Below, piece by piece: positions 51,890-62,481 of a DNA stretch of 64,000 bases. The notes below the pieces were generated by a model. The model was given only the letters and a program-made list of their open reading frames with translations. It did no database searches and had not been told where the DNA came from. Location of the stretch: positions 59,230,042-59,294,041 of the forward strand of contig CM059193.1 in the NCBI GenBank assembly GCA_030323885.1, in the 5' to 3' direction. A program made the position numbers and the translations under genes. The stretch is from Branchipolynoe longqiensis. Taxonomy: Eukaryota; Annelida; Polychaeta; Phyllodocida; Polynoidae. Every line of letters starts with the position of its first letter. The stretch's first letter is position 1.

Positions 51890-52575
51890 TTTCTATGGGT
51901 TTTATGTCCTAACAGCTTTCTGGGGTCATATCAGGATGGACACCGACTTGTCACAGTGCACACTCATGGCGAATTTATAGTGCTGCCCCACTGGGAAATC
52001 AGGCCACCGGCACCATGACCGATATCTCACTCAGTCACATTATCCCAACACTGAGCTACTCAGTCCTTATCCTCCCTATTCTTTTAAAGCAGCATAGTCC
52101 GATGGAGCATCAAATTTTCAAAACCAAAACAATTATCTGGAATTGATTCTACATATCTAACTTAGATACTGATGCACTTATTTAGCATTTGTTGCCACTT
52201 AGCAGGGAATACTGAGGCAATGTAATAGAACTTGTTACTGCTAAAGCCTATGGTGTCAGAGTTTTGGCAAGATTGCCAAAACTAATTTGACATGTTTGCA
52301 CTTCAAATATCTCAAAACATAACTGTTTAAAATATACAGGACTTGAAGCTAAAGTAAGGTCGATTATAACGGTCAGGTTAATCTATTTATCTCAGAAAAA
52401 TTACAAAAACTCAACACCATCAGACTATACAACTTTAATGCCGAGCGTCGAGCTAGGTAACGACAAGTATCAATTTTGATAAGTCATCGCTTTGACTCAG
52501 CCGACTGGGATTCGAACTCCTAACCTTCCGCAGGGGTAGCCTGCGCTCTAACTGATTCGGCCACCCGTGTTCCGG
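51890..52575 (-). mobile_element. SINE-1, type-2 head, split by MITE-D
   Basis: Tail and body at 51890-52087, head side at 52439-52575 (GGGATTCGAACTCCTAACC; CTGATTCGGCCACCCG). Removing the MITE and one TTAA rejoins CCCTATTCTTTTAA to TGCCGAGCGTC, the normal SINE-1 order. Confidence 0.92.
52084..52438 (+). mobile_element. MITE-D reference copy, 355 bp with TTAA
   Basis: TTAA at both ends (52084-52087 and 52435-52438). TIRs AGCAGCATAGTCCGATGG and the inverse CCATCAGACTATACAACT. Its insertion into a known sequence (SINE-1) proves the ends and the TTAA target duplication. TTAA targets point to piggyBac or Kolobok-type transposases (established trait; assignment inferred). No ORF. Confidence 0.93.
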
Positions 52576-52718
52576 AGGTTATGGAACGAAACAGACGACC
52601 ACCAGAGTTATATATTTTAACAATCACAGCCTGTGGCAGACGACAGACGACGGACTGTTGAGTGGCGGGAAGACTGGTCCTGGTCCCTTTAAACGTGAAC
52701 CGTCAACTGTCGGCTGCC

Positions 52719-52782
52719 AATTATGATGGTAACCAGGCCACGAGGGCCATCGGCTACTGCATGTCATATCGGTTGAGCTCCT
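52719..52782 (+). repeat. DIRS-2 left inverted repeat
   Basis: AATTATGATGGTAACCAGGC, CACGAGGGCC and TGTCATATCGGTTGAG; the last is the exact inverse of part of 57240-57260. Confidence 0.8.
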
Positions 52783-53084
52783 GTCACTTTTGGACTATCT
52801 ATCGTGAGAGCAGGTCGTCATACGAGACGGAGCATGGCAGGAGACGTAGACCGCCTCTGAAGACGCCGGGGCAGCCCGAGGGCACATACCAGCGAGTGGT
52901 GACTCGGACTCCGATACCTCAGCTTATAGCGCGGACAATATCTCACTGTACCAGAGGTTAGGACAATTTCACGGCTTGAGCACAGCTTATGAGGACCTTT
53001 CAGTTTGCATGAGTCTCTCATCAGATAGTGCACGATGCCGGTCTCTGTATTGCTTTGGTTGAATAGAAGCACACACACAGATTA

Positions 53085-54245
53085 GGTGCGTGGTGGGGTG
53101 AATGTGTGTAGTGGGGCTGTAGGTGTGTGGTGAGGGTTTAGGGATGTGGTGGTGGTGTAGGTGTGTGGTGTGTGTGTGGTGGTGTAGGTGTGTGTGTGGT
53201 GGTGTAGGTGTGTGGTGGGATGTAGCTGTGTGGTGGGGTTTAGGGATGCTAAAGATTGTGAGGTGCCACTCTGCAAGACAACCCTACACCTCCATCACAA
53301 ACCACCTACACCCCCACCACACACACCATCAACCCCACCACCCACACCTACACCCCCACTACATCCCTAAGCCCCCACCACACACCCCTAAATCCCCACA
53401 CACACACCAAACACATACCACACACCTACACCCCACCACACCCTAAACCTCCACCACACACCTACACCCCCACCACACACCTAAGCCATCACCACACACC
53501 TACACCCCACCACACACCTACACCCCCACCACACACCTACACCCCACCACACACATACACACCACACACCTACACCACCAAACACACACCTACACCCCAC
53601 CACATTTCGAAACCCCCACCACACACCTACACCCTCACCACACAGCTACACCCACCACACACCTACACCCCCACCACACACCTACACCATCACCACACAC
53701 CTAAACCCTCACCACACACCTACACCCCCACCACAGACACACACCACACATATACACCCCACCACACACCTACACACCACACACCTACACCACCAAACAA
53801 CGACACACTACACCCCACCACATCCCTAAACCCTCACCACACACCTACACCTCCACCACACAGCTACACCCACCACACACCTACACCCCCACCACACACC
53901 TACACCACCACCACACACCTAAACCCCCACCACACACCACACCACCACCTACACCCTCAACACACACCGACACCCTCAGCCCATACCTACACCCCCACCA
54001 CACCCCCTAAACCCTCACCACACACCTACACCCCAACCACACACACACCATACCCCCACCACATCCCTAAACCCCCATCACACCCTACACCCCCCATCAC
54101 ACCCCCTAAACCCTCACCACACACCCACCACACACCTACACCCCCACCACACACATACCTACACCCCAACCACATCGCTAAACCCCCACCACACACCACC
54201 ACCCCCACCACACACCTACACAACGAACACACACGCACACCTACA
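53085..54245. repeat. CA-rich minisatellite with a strand flip
   Basis: 53085-53245 is built from GGTGTAGGTGTGTGGTG; from about 53280 the same unit appears inverted (CACCACACACCTACACCCC) and continues to 54245, period about 18-19 bp with variants. A 35-bp unique centre (about 53245-53280) separates the two orientations. No coding capacity; frames are repeats. Confidence 0.92.
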
Positions 54246-55024
54246 CCCTTCTATCCAACCATGATGGCCGACTTTGACCGGGAACGGGTGCTGCCACCTA
54301 GTGTATAGCGAGAGAACTGGCTCATGAAAGCTCCCCATTGTCCTGGTAAGTATCACACTTTGTGCTACCGCCCTCGGGCGGTGGCCTACGGGCCACACAT
54401 ACCTCCGCATTTCGCGTGGTGGGGGGCTTGCCTCTCACCGGAGGACATTACCATGGCACAGCCGTATGACCACTACAGCAGTCAACCAGACGTGTTCCGG
54501 CGGATCCACTGGATCCCCATCAGCTAGCCTGATGGCAAAGGGGGATAGCAAGACTATCCTGGGGTTTATGGGTGCACCCATAAAGAGCCTTGACCAACGT
54601 GGGAAACGGTCAAACGGTGCACCAAACAGGTGGCCGCCCTCAAGGCTGCCATAATCAGGCCAGGGCCATCATTGAATTAAGGCTCACACAGCAGCGCGGA
54701 GAGACCGGTAAGCAACTATACACTAACCACATGGCAGCACAAACTCCACGGTACAACATGGCACACTATATGTCATGCACCCCGTCTCTGGCAAATACAC
54801 CTTCCTTTGCAAGCCCAGTGAGGGGCAGCCAAGCTGTAAGCATCCTATCAAGTTTCATATATGTGGCATAGAAAAAGAGAGTGTCTTCACCGTCGGAAGC
54901 GCTATACATTCCGCTACCCCACGAGTGCGACATGGGATCAGAAGCCGACGTAGAGGCCATGGGGACTCCAGGCACTGAGACACCCACACAGGATGAGTAC
55001 AATGACAATGGCTCAACAGGAAAA
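54246..55024 (+). other. DIRS-2 interior, no domain recognised
   Basis: Starts with TTCTATCCAACCATGATGG, the end motif of the TIR element at 38204-38662. Frames of 60-95 codons show no RT motif. CGCCCTCGGGCGGTGGCC (54370-54387) is a short GC palindrome. Confidence 0.5.
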
Positions 55025-55838
55025 GACCACTGTCACCGGACATGACTTGTGTGTATACACGGATGCGTCCTCACACAGGTCACGGTATTACAGCCAATGA
55101 CACCAAATACACTACGGGGAACAATGGGACGAGATACGTCAGGGAAAATACCCACATCAATGTACTAGAACTACGAGCGATCAGACGCATGATAGAGCAC
55201 ATGGGTGACAAGCTACAAAACAAACATGTGAGGGTCTATGCCGACAACACCACGGCAGAAGCGTTTGTTAGTAAAGGGATTCGACACGATCGAAACCATG
55301 TCAACAAGAAACAGAGGCCATATGGGTGTTAACAGAGGCTAACAACATACTGATATCTGTCAAATTCTCTCTGGGAGTAGATAATACGGAAGCGGGCTGG
55401 GTATCAACAGCATTCACAGATGCAGGCGAATGGTCACTAGACGAGAGAATAATAAATGAGATATTCAGTGAGTCAGGCACACTAGAAACAGACATGTTTG
55501 CATCAATAGAGAATCATAAAATAAAACAGTATATCTCAAGGGAATATGACAGACAGGCAAGGGTGACAGATGCACTGTCACTGAAGTGGAAAGGAATGAA
55601 TGGTTATTTCTTTCCCCCTTTCAGCTGCCTGTCCAGAGCGCTCAACAAAATACTGCAAGACGAACCAACAGGACTACTGATCACAACCGAGTGGCCAACA
55701 CAGCCATGGTATCCACTGACTGAGGGGTTACGAGACGGCACGATACCAGTGAGACAGGGGACGCTCACACTCCCGAGGAACGGGAGGAAACAATTCCCAC
55801 TGGCGGACAACATGCAGCTCAAGGTGACACAACTCTGA
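55025..55838 (+). pseudogene. DIRS-2 RNase H and following domain
   Basis: RNase H removes RNA during reverse transcription. Pieces in two or three frames: LCVYTDASSHRS (first catalytic Asp), THINVLELRAIRRMIEHMGD (catalytic Glu) and VRVYADNTTAEAFVSKGI (catalytic Asp), then 55326-55838 with EWSLDERIINEIFSESGTL, TDMFASIENHKIKQYIS, ALSLKWKGMNGYFFPPF and the W-P-TQPWYPL motif typical of DIRS elements after RNase H. Frameshifts near 55085 and 55320 break it. Confidence 0.85.
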
Positions 55839-55860
55839 AAGGTATGTTCGAAGGCATGGG

Positions 55861-56815
55861 ATGAACAGTTCGACTGCACACACTCTCACTGCCTCATGGG
55901 CTACAACAACCCAGACACAGTATACAACGGTGCTGAGAAGGTGGATGGGCCAAAAGGAATCAATCCCAGAAAAAGGAATCAATCCCAGAAGTCCCTCACT
56001 TCAGGAGGGGATAGATTACCTTCAGACACTCTTTGCGGGAGGCGCAGCCAGAAACTCTAATAAATATGGTAGGGTCTATGTTATCAACTTTCGTAACAGT
56101 AGACGGGAAGCCCTTTGGGGAACACCCGCTGGTCAGCAGATTGCTTAAAGGTATTGGGAATCTGAACCCTGCTAAACCCAAATATATGACAATCTGGGAC
56201 CCGAAAGTACTGCTGACCCACCTCCAAAAATGGGGGCCGTTGGAGTCACCAGACATATACAGGTTAAACAAGAGAACTGGCCGCCTATTCCTACTACCAA
56301 CGGGCCAAAGGCTCCAAGCCCTTGGACTCATGAAGCGCAGTGACTTCAGCTGGGGGGAAGGGACATGCACAATTCGTTACACAACGAAACTCAAATCGAA
56401 CGACCTATGTAAAAAGCCCCTAACACTGACATTCAGGGAGTTTGAGATGAGAGAACTCTGCGTCTACAACCAGCTGAAACAATACCTGGGGATGCGGGAA
56501 CTGGAGGGGGTGGGGCCAGCAGTGTTTGCCACCACCCGACCACCTCACATACAGGCATCCCAAGACTCAATAACCAGGTATGTGAGGGTAACATTGACAG
56601 AGGCAGACATAGACATGGCTAACTACACACCATACTCATGCAGGCATGCTGCAATGAGCATGGGAGCGCGAAGACAGATCCCACTGGCCACAATGCTGTT
56701 AGCAGTAGGGTGGACGGGAGACGGAACATTCCGGAGATTCTACAACCAACCGATCAGCAGAGACAATACGGTTACTAACCTGATCCCAGACATCTGGGAA
56801 CAGGGCGAGATTTAA
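55861..56815 (+). pseudogene. DIRS-2 tyrosine recombinase
   Basis: Integrates circular element DNA. The N-terminal core-binding part is in one frame (55861-56060: TLTASWATTTQTQYTTVLRR, SLQEGIDYLQTLF). The catalytic part is in another (56033-56815: YMTIWDPKVLLTHLQKWGP, NKRTGRLFLLPTGQRLQALG, PLTLTFREFEMRELCVYNQL, PYSCRHAAMSMGARRQIPLA, GWTGDGTFRRFYNQPI). A frameshift lies near 56060. A 19-bp tandem duplication (55952-55970/55971-55989) is in the N-part. The nucleophile Tyr is in RRFYN; the canonical HxxR box reads YSCR with Tyr for His, also in element 1, so this is a lineage feature rather than a random hit. Confidence 0.9.
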
Positions 56816-57052
56816 ACATAAATGTAAAACACTATCCAAGAAAGGTAATGGACACTAAAAACACATGTTAAGTGATACATTGATATTAACAGTTGTATAA
56901 GTAGTAGGCTTCAGAGCCACGATGAGTTGTCTAAAAATAAATAAAAAGCATTAAGCACCAAAAAACATATGTGTTACGCATACTTAATGAGTAAACAAAC
57001 AAGAATTTTAAAAGAACAATTCTAACAAGGCAGCAGCAATACAAAATAGACG

Positions 57053-57170
57053 ATGGCCCTCGTGGCTTGGCTTGATTACCATCATAATATAAAATTCTGC
57101 TAATTTATGCAGCAGAATAAGAATTATTATGGTAAGATAAAAGCCATGAGGGGGCCAGCGGCCCACCCTA
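57053..57170. repeat. DIRS-2 internal complementary region
   Basis: Imperfect palindrome centred near CTGCTAATTTATGCAGCAG, bordered by GGCCCTCGTGGC and GCCATGAGGGGGCC. Same plan as 45598-45712. Confidence 0.85.
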
Positions 57171-57239
57171 TGTCTTGATCTAGACCCACCCTGAACAACT
57201 GCATTTATTAGAATTGTTAAACTACACAAAATTACGGGA

Positions 57240-57336
57240 GCTCAACCGATATGACATCCAGTAACCACTGGCCCCTCATGGCCTTTATCTTACCATAATA
57301 ATCCTTATTCTGCTGCATCAATTAGCAGAATTTGAT
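57240..57336 (-). repeat. DIRS-2 right inverted repeat
   Basis: CTCAACCGATATGACATCCA, CTGGCCCCTCATGGCC, ACCATAATAATCCTTATTCT and GCAGAATTTGATATC. Confidence 0.85.
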
Positions 57337-57437
57337 ATCTCCAGCGGAGTGGCGCAGGGGCACAAGGCAGGAACGCTGCTGAGTGAGCGACCGTGCAAGG
57401 TCTCACAACACAAAGCGGAGCTGGCTCGGTTTAAATG

Positions 57438-58678
57438 ATCCGACGCACTGCACTGTACACACACTGGTTACACTGCCTCCTGCTCGGGCACCGCATACGG
57501 AACAACACTCTGACGCACTGCACTGTACACACACTGCCTACACTGCCGCCGGCTCGAGCACCGCGGAGGGAACAACACTCTCATGCACTGCACTGTACAT
57601 AGACTGGCGACAACACTGCCGCTGCCTCAGGCACTGCAGATGGGACAACATGCTGATTCATTGCACTCTACACAGACTGGCTATACTGCTGTCGGCTAGA
57701 GCACTGTGGACGGAACAACACTCTGACGCACTGCGCTGTACACAGACTGGTTCCACTGCCTCCCTAGTTGGGCACTGCAGACGGAACAACACTCTGATGC
57801 ACTGTACACATACTGGTTACACTGCCTCCTGCTCGGGCACTGCAGATGGAACAGCACTCTGACAGACTGCACTGTACACATACTGGTTACACTGCCTCCT
57901 GCTCGGGCACTGCAGATGGAACAACACTCTGACGCACTGCACTATACACATACTGGTTCCACTGCCTCCTACTTGGGCACTGCAGACGGAACAACACTCT
58001 GACAGACTGCACTGTACACATACTGGTTACACTGCCTCCTGCTCGCACTGCAGACGAACAGCACTCTGACGCACTGCACTGAACACAGACGTTCACTGCC
58101 TCCTATTGGGCACTGCAGACGGAACAACACTCTGATGCACTGTACACATACTGGTTACACTGCCTCCTGCTCGGGCACTGCAGATGGAACAACACTCTGA
58201 CGCACTGCACTATACACATACTGGTTCCACTGCCTCCTACTTGGGCACTGCAGACGGAACAACACTCTGACAGACTGCACTGTACACATACTGGTTACAC
58301 TGCCTCCTGCTCGGGCACTGCAGACGGAACAGCACTCTGACGCACTGCACTGAACACAGACTGGTTCCACTGCCTCCTAGTTGGGCACTGCAGACGGAAC
58401 AACACTCTGATGCACTGTACACATACTGGTTACACTGCCTCCTGCTCGGGCACTGCAGATGGAACAACACTCTGACAGACTGCACTGTACACATACTGGT
58501 TACACTGCCTCCTGCTCGGGCACTGCAGACGGAACAACACTCTGACAGACTGCACTGAACACAGACTGGTTACACTGCCTCCTGCTCGGGCACTGCAGAC
58601 GGAACAGCACTCTGACGCGCTGCACTGAACACAGACTGGTTACACTGCCTCCTGCTCGGGCACCGCGGGCGGAACAAC
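57438..58678. repeat. 70-bp satellite with higher-order structure
   Basis: About 17-18 units of CTGACGCACTGCACTGTACA, CATACTGGTTACACTGCCTC, CTGCTCGGGCACTGCAG and ACGGAACAACACT, plus shortened units (GATGCACTGTACACATACTGG). Near-identical multi-unit blocks recur (from about 57796, 58132 and 58407), i.e. a higher-order repeat of roughly 270-340 bp. Frames inside (QSVRVLFRLQCPSRRQ-type) are repeat translations. Confidence 0.95.
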
Positions 58679-58796
58679 ACCACGTGATCCGGGACACGGC
58701 GAGCCGAGGACGGAGGAGGGAAGCTCGGGGCACGGCACGGCGGAATGGAGCAGACGGATTAATCCGCGGTGAGGATAGTAACTGACCAACTCTCTC

Positions 58797-58807
58797 TACT
58801 ACTACTC

Positions 58808-58887
<80 letters not shown>

Positions 58888-58903
58888 GCTACTACTACTA
58901 CTA
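58797..58903. repeat. (ACT)n microsatellite
   Basis: About 100 bp of CTA/ACT triplets. The poly-Leu/poly-Val frames through it are artefacts. Confidence 0.98.
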
Positions 58904-59021
58904 GTCCCAGCAGTTCCCACTCACTACCGGAAGTGTAAGCTACATTCGCCACCAGTCTCCACCAGGGGTCAGGGGACACCCACTCTGACTACTGTGAGTG
59001 TGACTGTCACCAGCATAGGTG

Positions 59022-59270
59022 TATTTCATGTGACGTCAGCCGAGGGAATTAGGTCAGTGCGCGCGCAGCTTGGTTGCAGGACAACACAGGGTCACACTGC
59101 AAACTCAATGGTTATGAGCAATCTTCATAGAGAAAAAGTGAAATATCTCTAAAACCACACAACATAGAAACAAACCGCTTGGCACACATATACAAAACAT
59201 ATTCACTGACCAGATTATATTAAATTTATATGGTTAGGCTTCTGGATTTCTAGCTAATTTTTACAGACCT
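59022..59270 (+). mobile_element. MITE-E-related copy, single unit
   Basis: GTGTATTTCATGTGACGTCA, CTCAATGGTTATGAGCAATC, AAAATATCTCTAAAACC-like and AGATTATATTAAATTTATA match MITE-E (13856-14636) in the same orientation, with one internal unit instead of three. Confidence 0.75.
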
Positions 59271-59439
59271 ATTTCAATGTTAAGGTCAGTTGCTATGGTT
59301 ACCCGTCGGTTGCCGGTAGTAGCGTTGAATGGGGACGAGTTAGAGGGGGTGGGGGGGGAGGTTACTGAGCTGGGGTGATCCAGAATGTGAAGTTGTGGTA
59401 TTGAATTTAGTCCACTGTCATGCAGAGTTACCATCGTAG

Positions 59440-59640
59440 ATTATATATATATATATATATATCTTATATATATATAATATATCAAATATATAATATATAT
59501 ATATATGTATAGTATGTATAATATTATAATATGTATAATACATAAAATAAATAAAATCTATAAAATATATAATATATATAATATATATAATATATATAAT
59601 ATATCATAGATATAATATATATAATAATAATAACAATTAA
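59440..59640. repeat. AT-rich microsatellite region
   Basis: (AT)n, ATATAATATATAT and TAATAATAA runs with partial self-complementarity. Confidence 0.95.
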
Positions 59641-60313
59641 TCTATGAGGCACACACGTTCCCTTAGTCAAATGTAATTGGGAACGGAAAGCATATATATA
59701 AATTATAAAGGACATACTTCTTTTAATCAAATAGGATTGGGTCGTTGGCATTTTGCGTTGTATATATATATACACATATGAATATTATTTATTTAAAGTA
59801 TATTGAAGGAAACATGCATTTCCCGAACTCTCCCCAAGCTATAGGTAACACCTGACATTCTTATCCGCTGCACATTGTAGTAAGGTTTTGACGTTGAACT
59901 ATAAAGTCAATATACCCTAACCTGTCCCCGTCCAACACTTCCTGAGCCTATACTAAGTCTCCTCTGAAGTAATGTTCACTGGTTTCTAAGGAAGGACTGG
60001 GCACGTTTCTCTATTTGCCAATACTCTAGCCTCACTTTGAATGCAGCTGGTTCGTGGCGAGCTCAGTCTGTTGCGTTCTTTCATTGCTTTTATTTATTGT
60101 GTGGATTGCCATGAAATACGCGATTTCCTTGACGCATGCGCAGAGCATAATCCAGACTGGACTTGTGGGTCACAGAGTCTGTGGAGAGGCAATTGAGGCT
60201 CTGTTAAGACTGGCTTCATATTGAGCAACTGACAGTCTTTTCAGCACAAATGTGGATTTATAGAGATGGTACTTACCATATTTTAATCATTTTTGATAAT
60301 TATAGCTGTATCC

Positions 60314-60348
<35 letters not shown>

Positions 60349-60981
60349 AAGCTAGATCGTCAGTGTAAAACAGCACAGTGACACACTGTCGACCCACAAC
60401 ACGAGTGTTGTTGCCTATCACCAGGTGTCTTACTAGTCGCGGAAATCGTGTATTGTGTTAGCAAATATTCTACATTGTTCATGTTAGGATAACATGGGTA
60501 AAATGTACGGGGGGGGGGGGGCGTGGACGGGGGACGACGAATCTACTAAGCCTAAGCAACTTAAGCCCACCTAACTGGACCGACGTCCGAGAACCACCGG
60601 ACACTAACTCACCCAGCATCTGCCACCCTGCAGTGGTACCGCCTCAAGGCTCCTGGGCAAATTAATTTAATTGGACCGCGTTTCCACACGCATTTCCCAT
60701 CAGAATTACGGTCACGTGACCGTGCACTGAGCAGCTCGCCACAAAGCACACAAACTTCGAACCAGCAGCATCAACTCTAAGCTCACCCAGCCACACCTCT
60801 AGTATAAGAGGCAGAATAATAGGGTTGAGGGTTCGAATCCAGCTAGGGACATGGTTCCTCAGGCTGGGGGGCGTGGGTGTTGCATTAACGGGGTGCCAGG
60901 GATCATCAATAACGATGAACAAACTAACCATAACACAAAAATTATACTCAACAAATACTGAAGATATACCAGTCATGCATC
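59641..60981. other. No gene; minor low-complexity tracts
   Basis: (GATT)n at about 60318-60346, a G-run at 60511-60521. A B-box-like GGTTCGAATCC at 60830-60840 may be the remnant of a tRNA-like head. The minus frame 60662-60976 (104 codons) covers it and has no support. Confidence 0.5.
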
Positions 60982-61592
60982 CACCTTAAGGGCGCATTCC
61001 TTACACGCGGTATGCGGTATGCGAATGCGAATGCGAATGCGACAAAAAATCGAAACGCCTTGAAACCTATGAGCTACATTCCTTACACGCGGTATGAGAA
61101 TGCGAATGCGAATGCATTTTTCCGATCGGTCCATGTAGCGATCGGTGCGGCATGTGGCATGCGGCATGCGGCAAGTAGGGTGCGAATAGAAACCTGAGTC
61201 TGATGTGTCCATTAGTTTAACACTAGGAGAGGCAACTGAGCATTACGGAATGGCCTAGAGGGGTGCCGTGTACATAGTGATTAGTGTGTGCTTATAAGGG
61301 GGAAGGAGGCGGGAAGGTGAGAAAGCCGTGAGGGGAAGAGAGAGGAGGGGAGAAAGCCGAGGGGAGGATGGCAGGGAGGTGAGAAAGCAGTGAGGGGAAG
61401 AGCGAGGAGGGGAGAAAGCCGAGGGAAAGCTACCAGATTCACAGAAATATGAACACTTATCTATAAATTGGCAATAATATAGCCAGTTGTGTGCCGCATG
61501 CCCCATGCTGCATACCACATGTAAGGAATCATGCCATTCGCATACCGCATGCCGCATACCGCATACCGCGTGTAGGGAATGCCCGCTTAAGT
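60982..61592. mobile_element. Hexamer-ended TIR element, copy 2, complex
   Basis: Left end CTTAAGGGCGCATTCCTTAC, right end (inverse) GTAGGGAATGCCCGCTTAAG, each followed inward by GCGGTATGCGG(T/C)ATGCG repeats. Additional internal end-like blocks occur at 61077-61110, 61150-61185 and 61500-61535. CGGTCCATGTAGCGATCGGT matches copy 1 inverted. A GGGAGAAAGCCGAGGGGAGG-type minisatellite (61300-61430) lies inside. Confidence 0.65.
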
Positions 61593-61605
61593 GAATTAGA
61601 TATAC

Positions 61606-61661
61606 TGTTTGTTTGTTGTTGTTTTACGTCCTAGCAACATCTAAGGTCATATCAGGACGGG
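61606..61661 (-). mobile_element. SINE-1 tail-only insertion, 13-bp TSD
   Basis: Flanked by GAATTAGATATAC at 61593-61605 and 61662-61674, both perfect. The 56-bp insert is only (AAC/AAAC)n plus AGGACGTAAAAC-side sequence up to CCCCGTCCTGATATGACC (reverse). Confidence 0.92.
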
Positions 61662-61674
61662 GAATTAGATATAC

Positions 61675-61954
61675 AGATCACTTCCTATTTGTAGATCACT
61701 TCCTGTTTGTAGATGTAAATGTATGCAGTGCCCCCCCCCACACCCCCACACCCCCACACCCACGCCACGGTCCGTTAATTGGCATGGCTCAGGGCATGAC
61801 TTGAACAGGGTGGACAACAAAATCTGTTTTCGGATATGACATAATGATATTTAATTTCCTGGAAGTGCTCTATGGTGATTGAATGGATTTTGTAGGTGGT
61901 GCCGTGTGTGTTTTAGGAGGAGTTGTATATATCATCTTATCGATCCTGCTCAGT
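61675..61954. other. No gene seen
   Basis: Contains a duplicated CACTTCCT(A/G)TTTGTAGAT and a C-rich CACCCC repeat. No coding signal. Confidence 0.5.
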
Positions 61955-62195
61955 GGACACATTTGCAGTTTGGGCTATTTTTTGTTCCAACCAGTGGTCC
62001 ACAACTGGTTCATCAAAGGCTGTGGTATGTGCCGTCCTGTCTGTGGGAAAGTGCACATAAAAGACCCCTTGCTGCTTATCAGAAAGAGTAGCCTATGTTT
62101 CCCACAAAGAAATATGACCATTTGTTTGACATCCAATAGCCAATGATAAAAATCAATGTGCTCTAGACGGATCGTTAAATAAAACAAACTTCTTC
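61955..62195 (+). mobile_element. Mollusc-type SINE, head lost
   Basis: CCAACCAGTGGTCCACAACT, GGTATGTGCCGTCCTGTCTG, GTGGGAAAGTGCACATAAAA, GACCCCTTGCTGCTTATC and a tail ACGGATCGTTAAATAAAAC. I recognise this core and tail from retroposons common in gastropod and bivalve genomes. The tRNA part is not evident. It is the main clue to the host. Confidence 0.75.
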
Positions 62196-62263
62196 TTTTT
62201 TGTATATATATATATACATACATATATGTATATCTATATGTATATGGATATATATAATATATA

Positions 62264-62481
62264 CAGGTACCGAACTTCTTATCTGGCATCCAGAAATCCG
62301 GAATTACCAGAAAATCGGCTATTTTCTAAACTGGTTGTATACAATTTAGTTCTTTACTTTTCATTGTTTATTTCATATTTTATTTAGGCTGTCTCCAGAA
62401 CCCCCCCCCCCCCGCCAAGAAAATCAAGAAATCCAGGCCACTTCCGGTCCTTAGCTTGCCGGATATTTCATCTGGTACCTG
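62264..62481. mobile_element. MITE with CAGGTACC ends
   Basis: Starts CAGGTACCGAACTTCTTATC and ends with the inverse (CATCTGGTACCTG), flanked by TA. It has an internal CCGG(A/T)ATT pairing and a poly-C run at 62401-62413. Pogo-like by end type and TA target (inference). Confidence 0.7.

Larger units (their letters stand above)
52719..57336 (+). mobile_element. DIRS-like element 2, longer but RT-less
   Basis: Left inverted repeat 52719-52782, decayed RNase H (55025-55838), tyrosine recombinase (55861-56815), internal complementary region (57053-57170) and right inverted repeat (57240-57336). The RT palm is not visible; 53085-54245 is occupied by a CA-rich minisatellite, and 54246-55024 has only short frames. 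Related to DIRS-1 but distinct. Confidence 0.85.

Noticed and set aside
57437..58494. Frames in the 70-bp satellite
   Set aside because: Multiple near-identical frames of the same peptide are created by the tandem unit; no start context or unique domain.
58769..59152. 127-codon frame with poly-Leu, and the opposite poly-Val frame
   Set aside because: Both are readings of an (ACT)n microsatellite.
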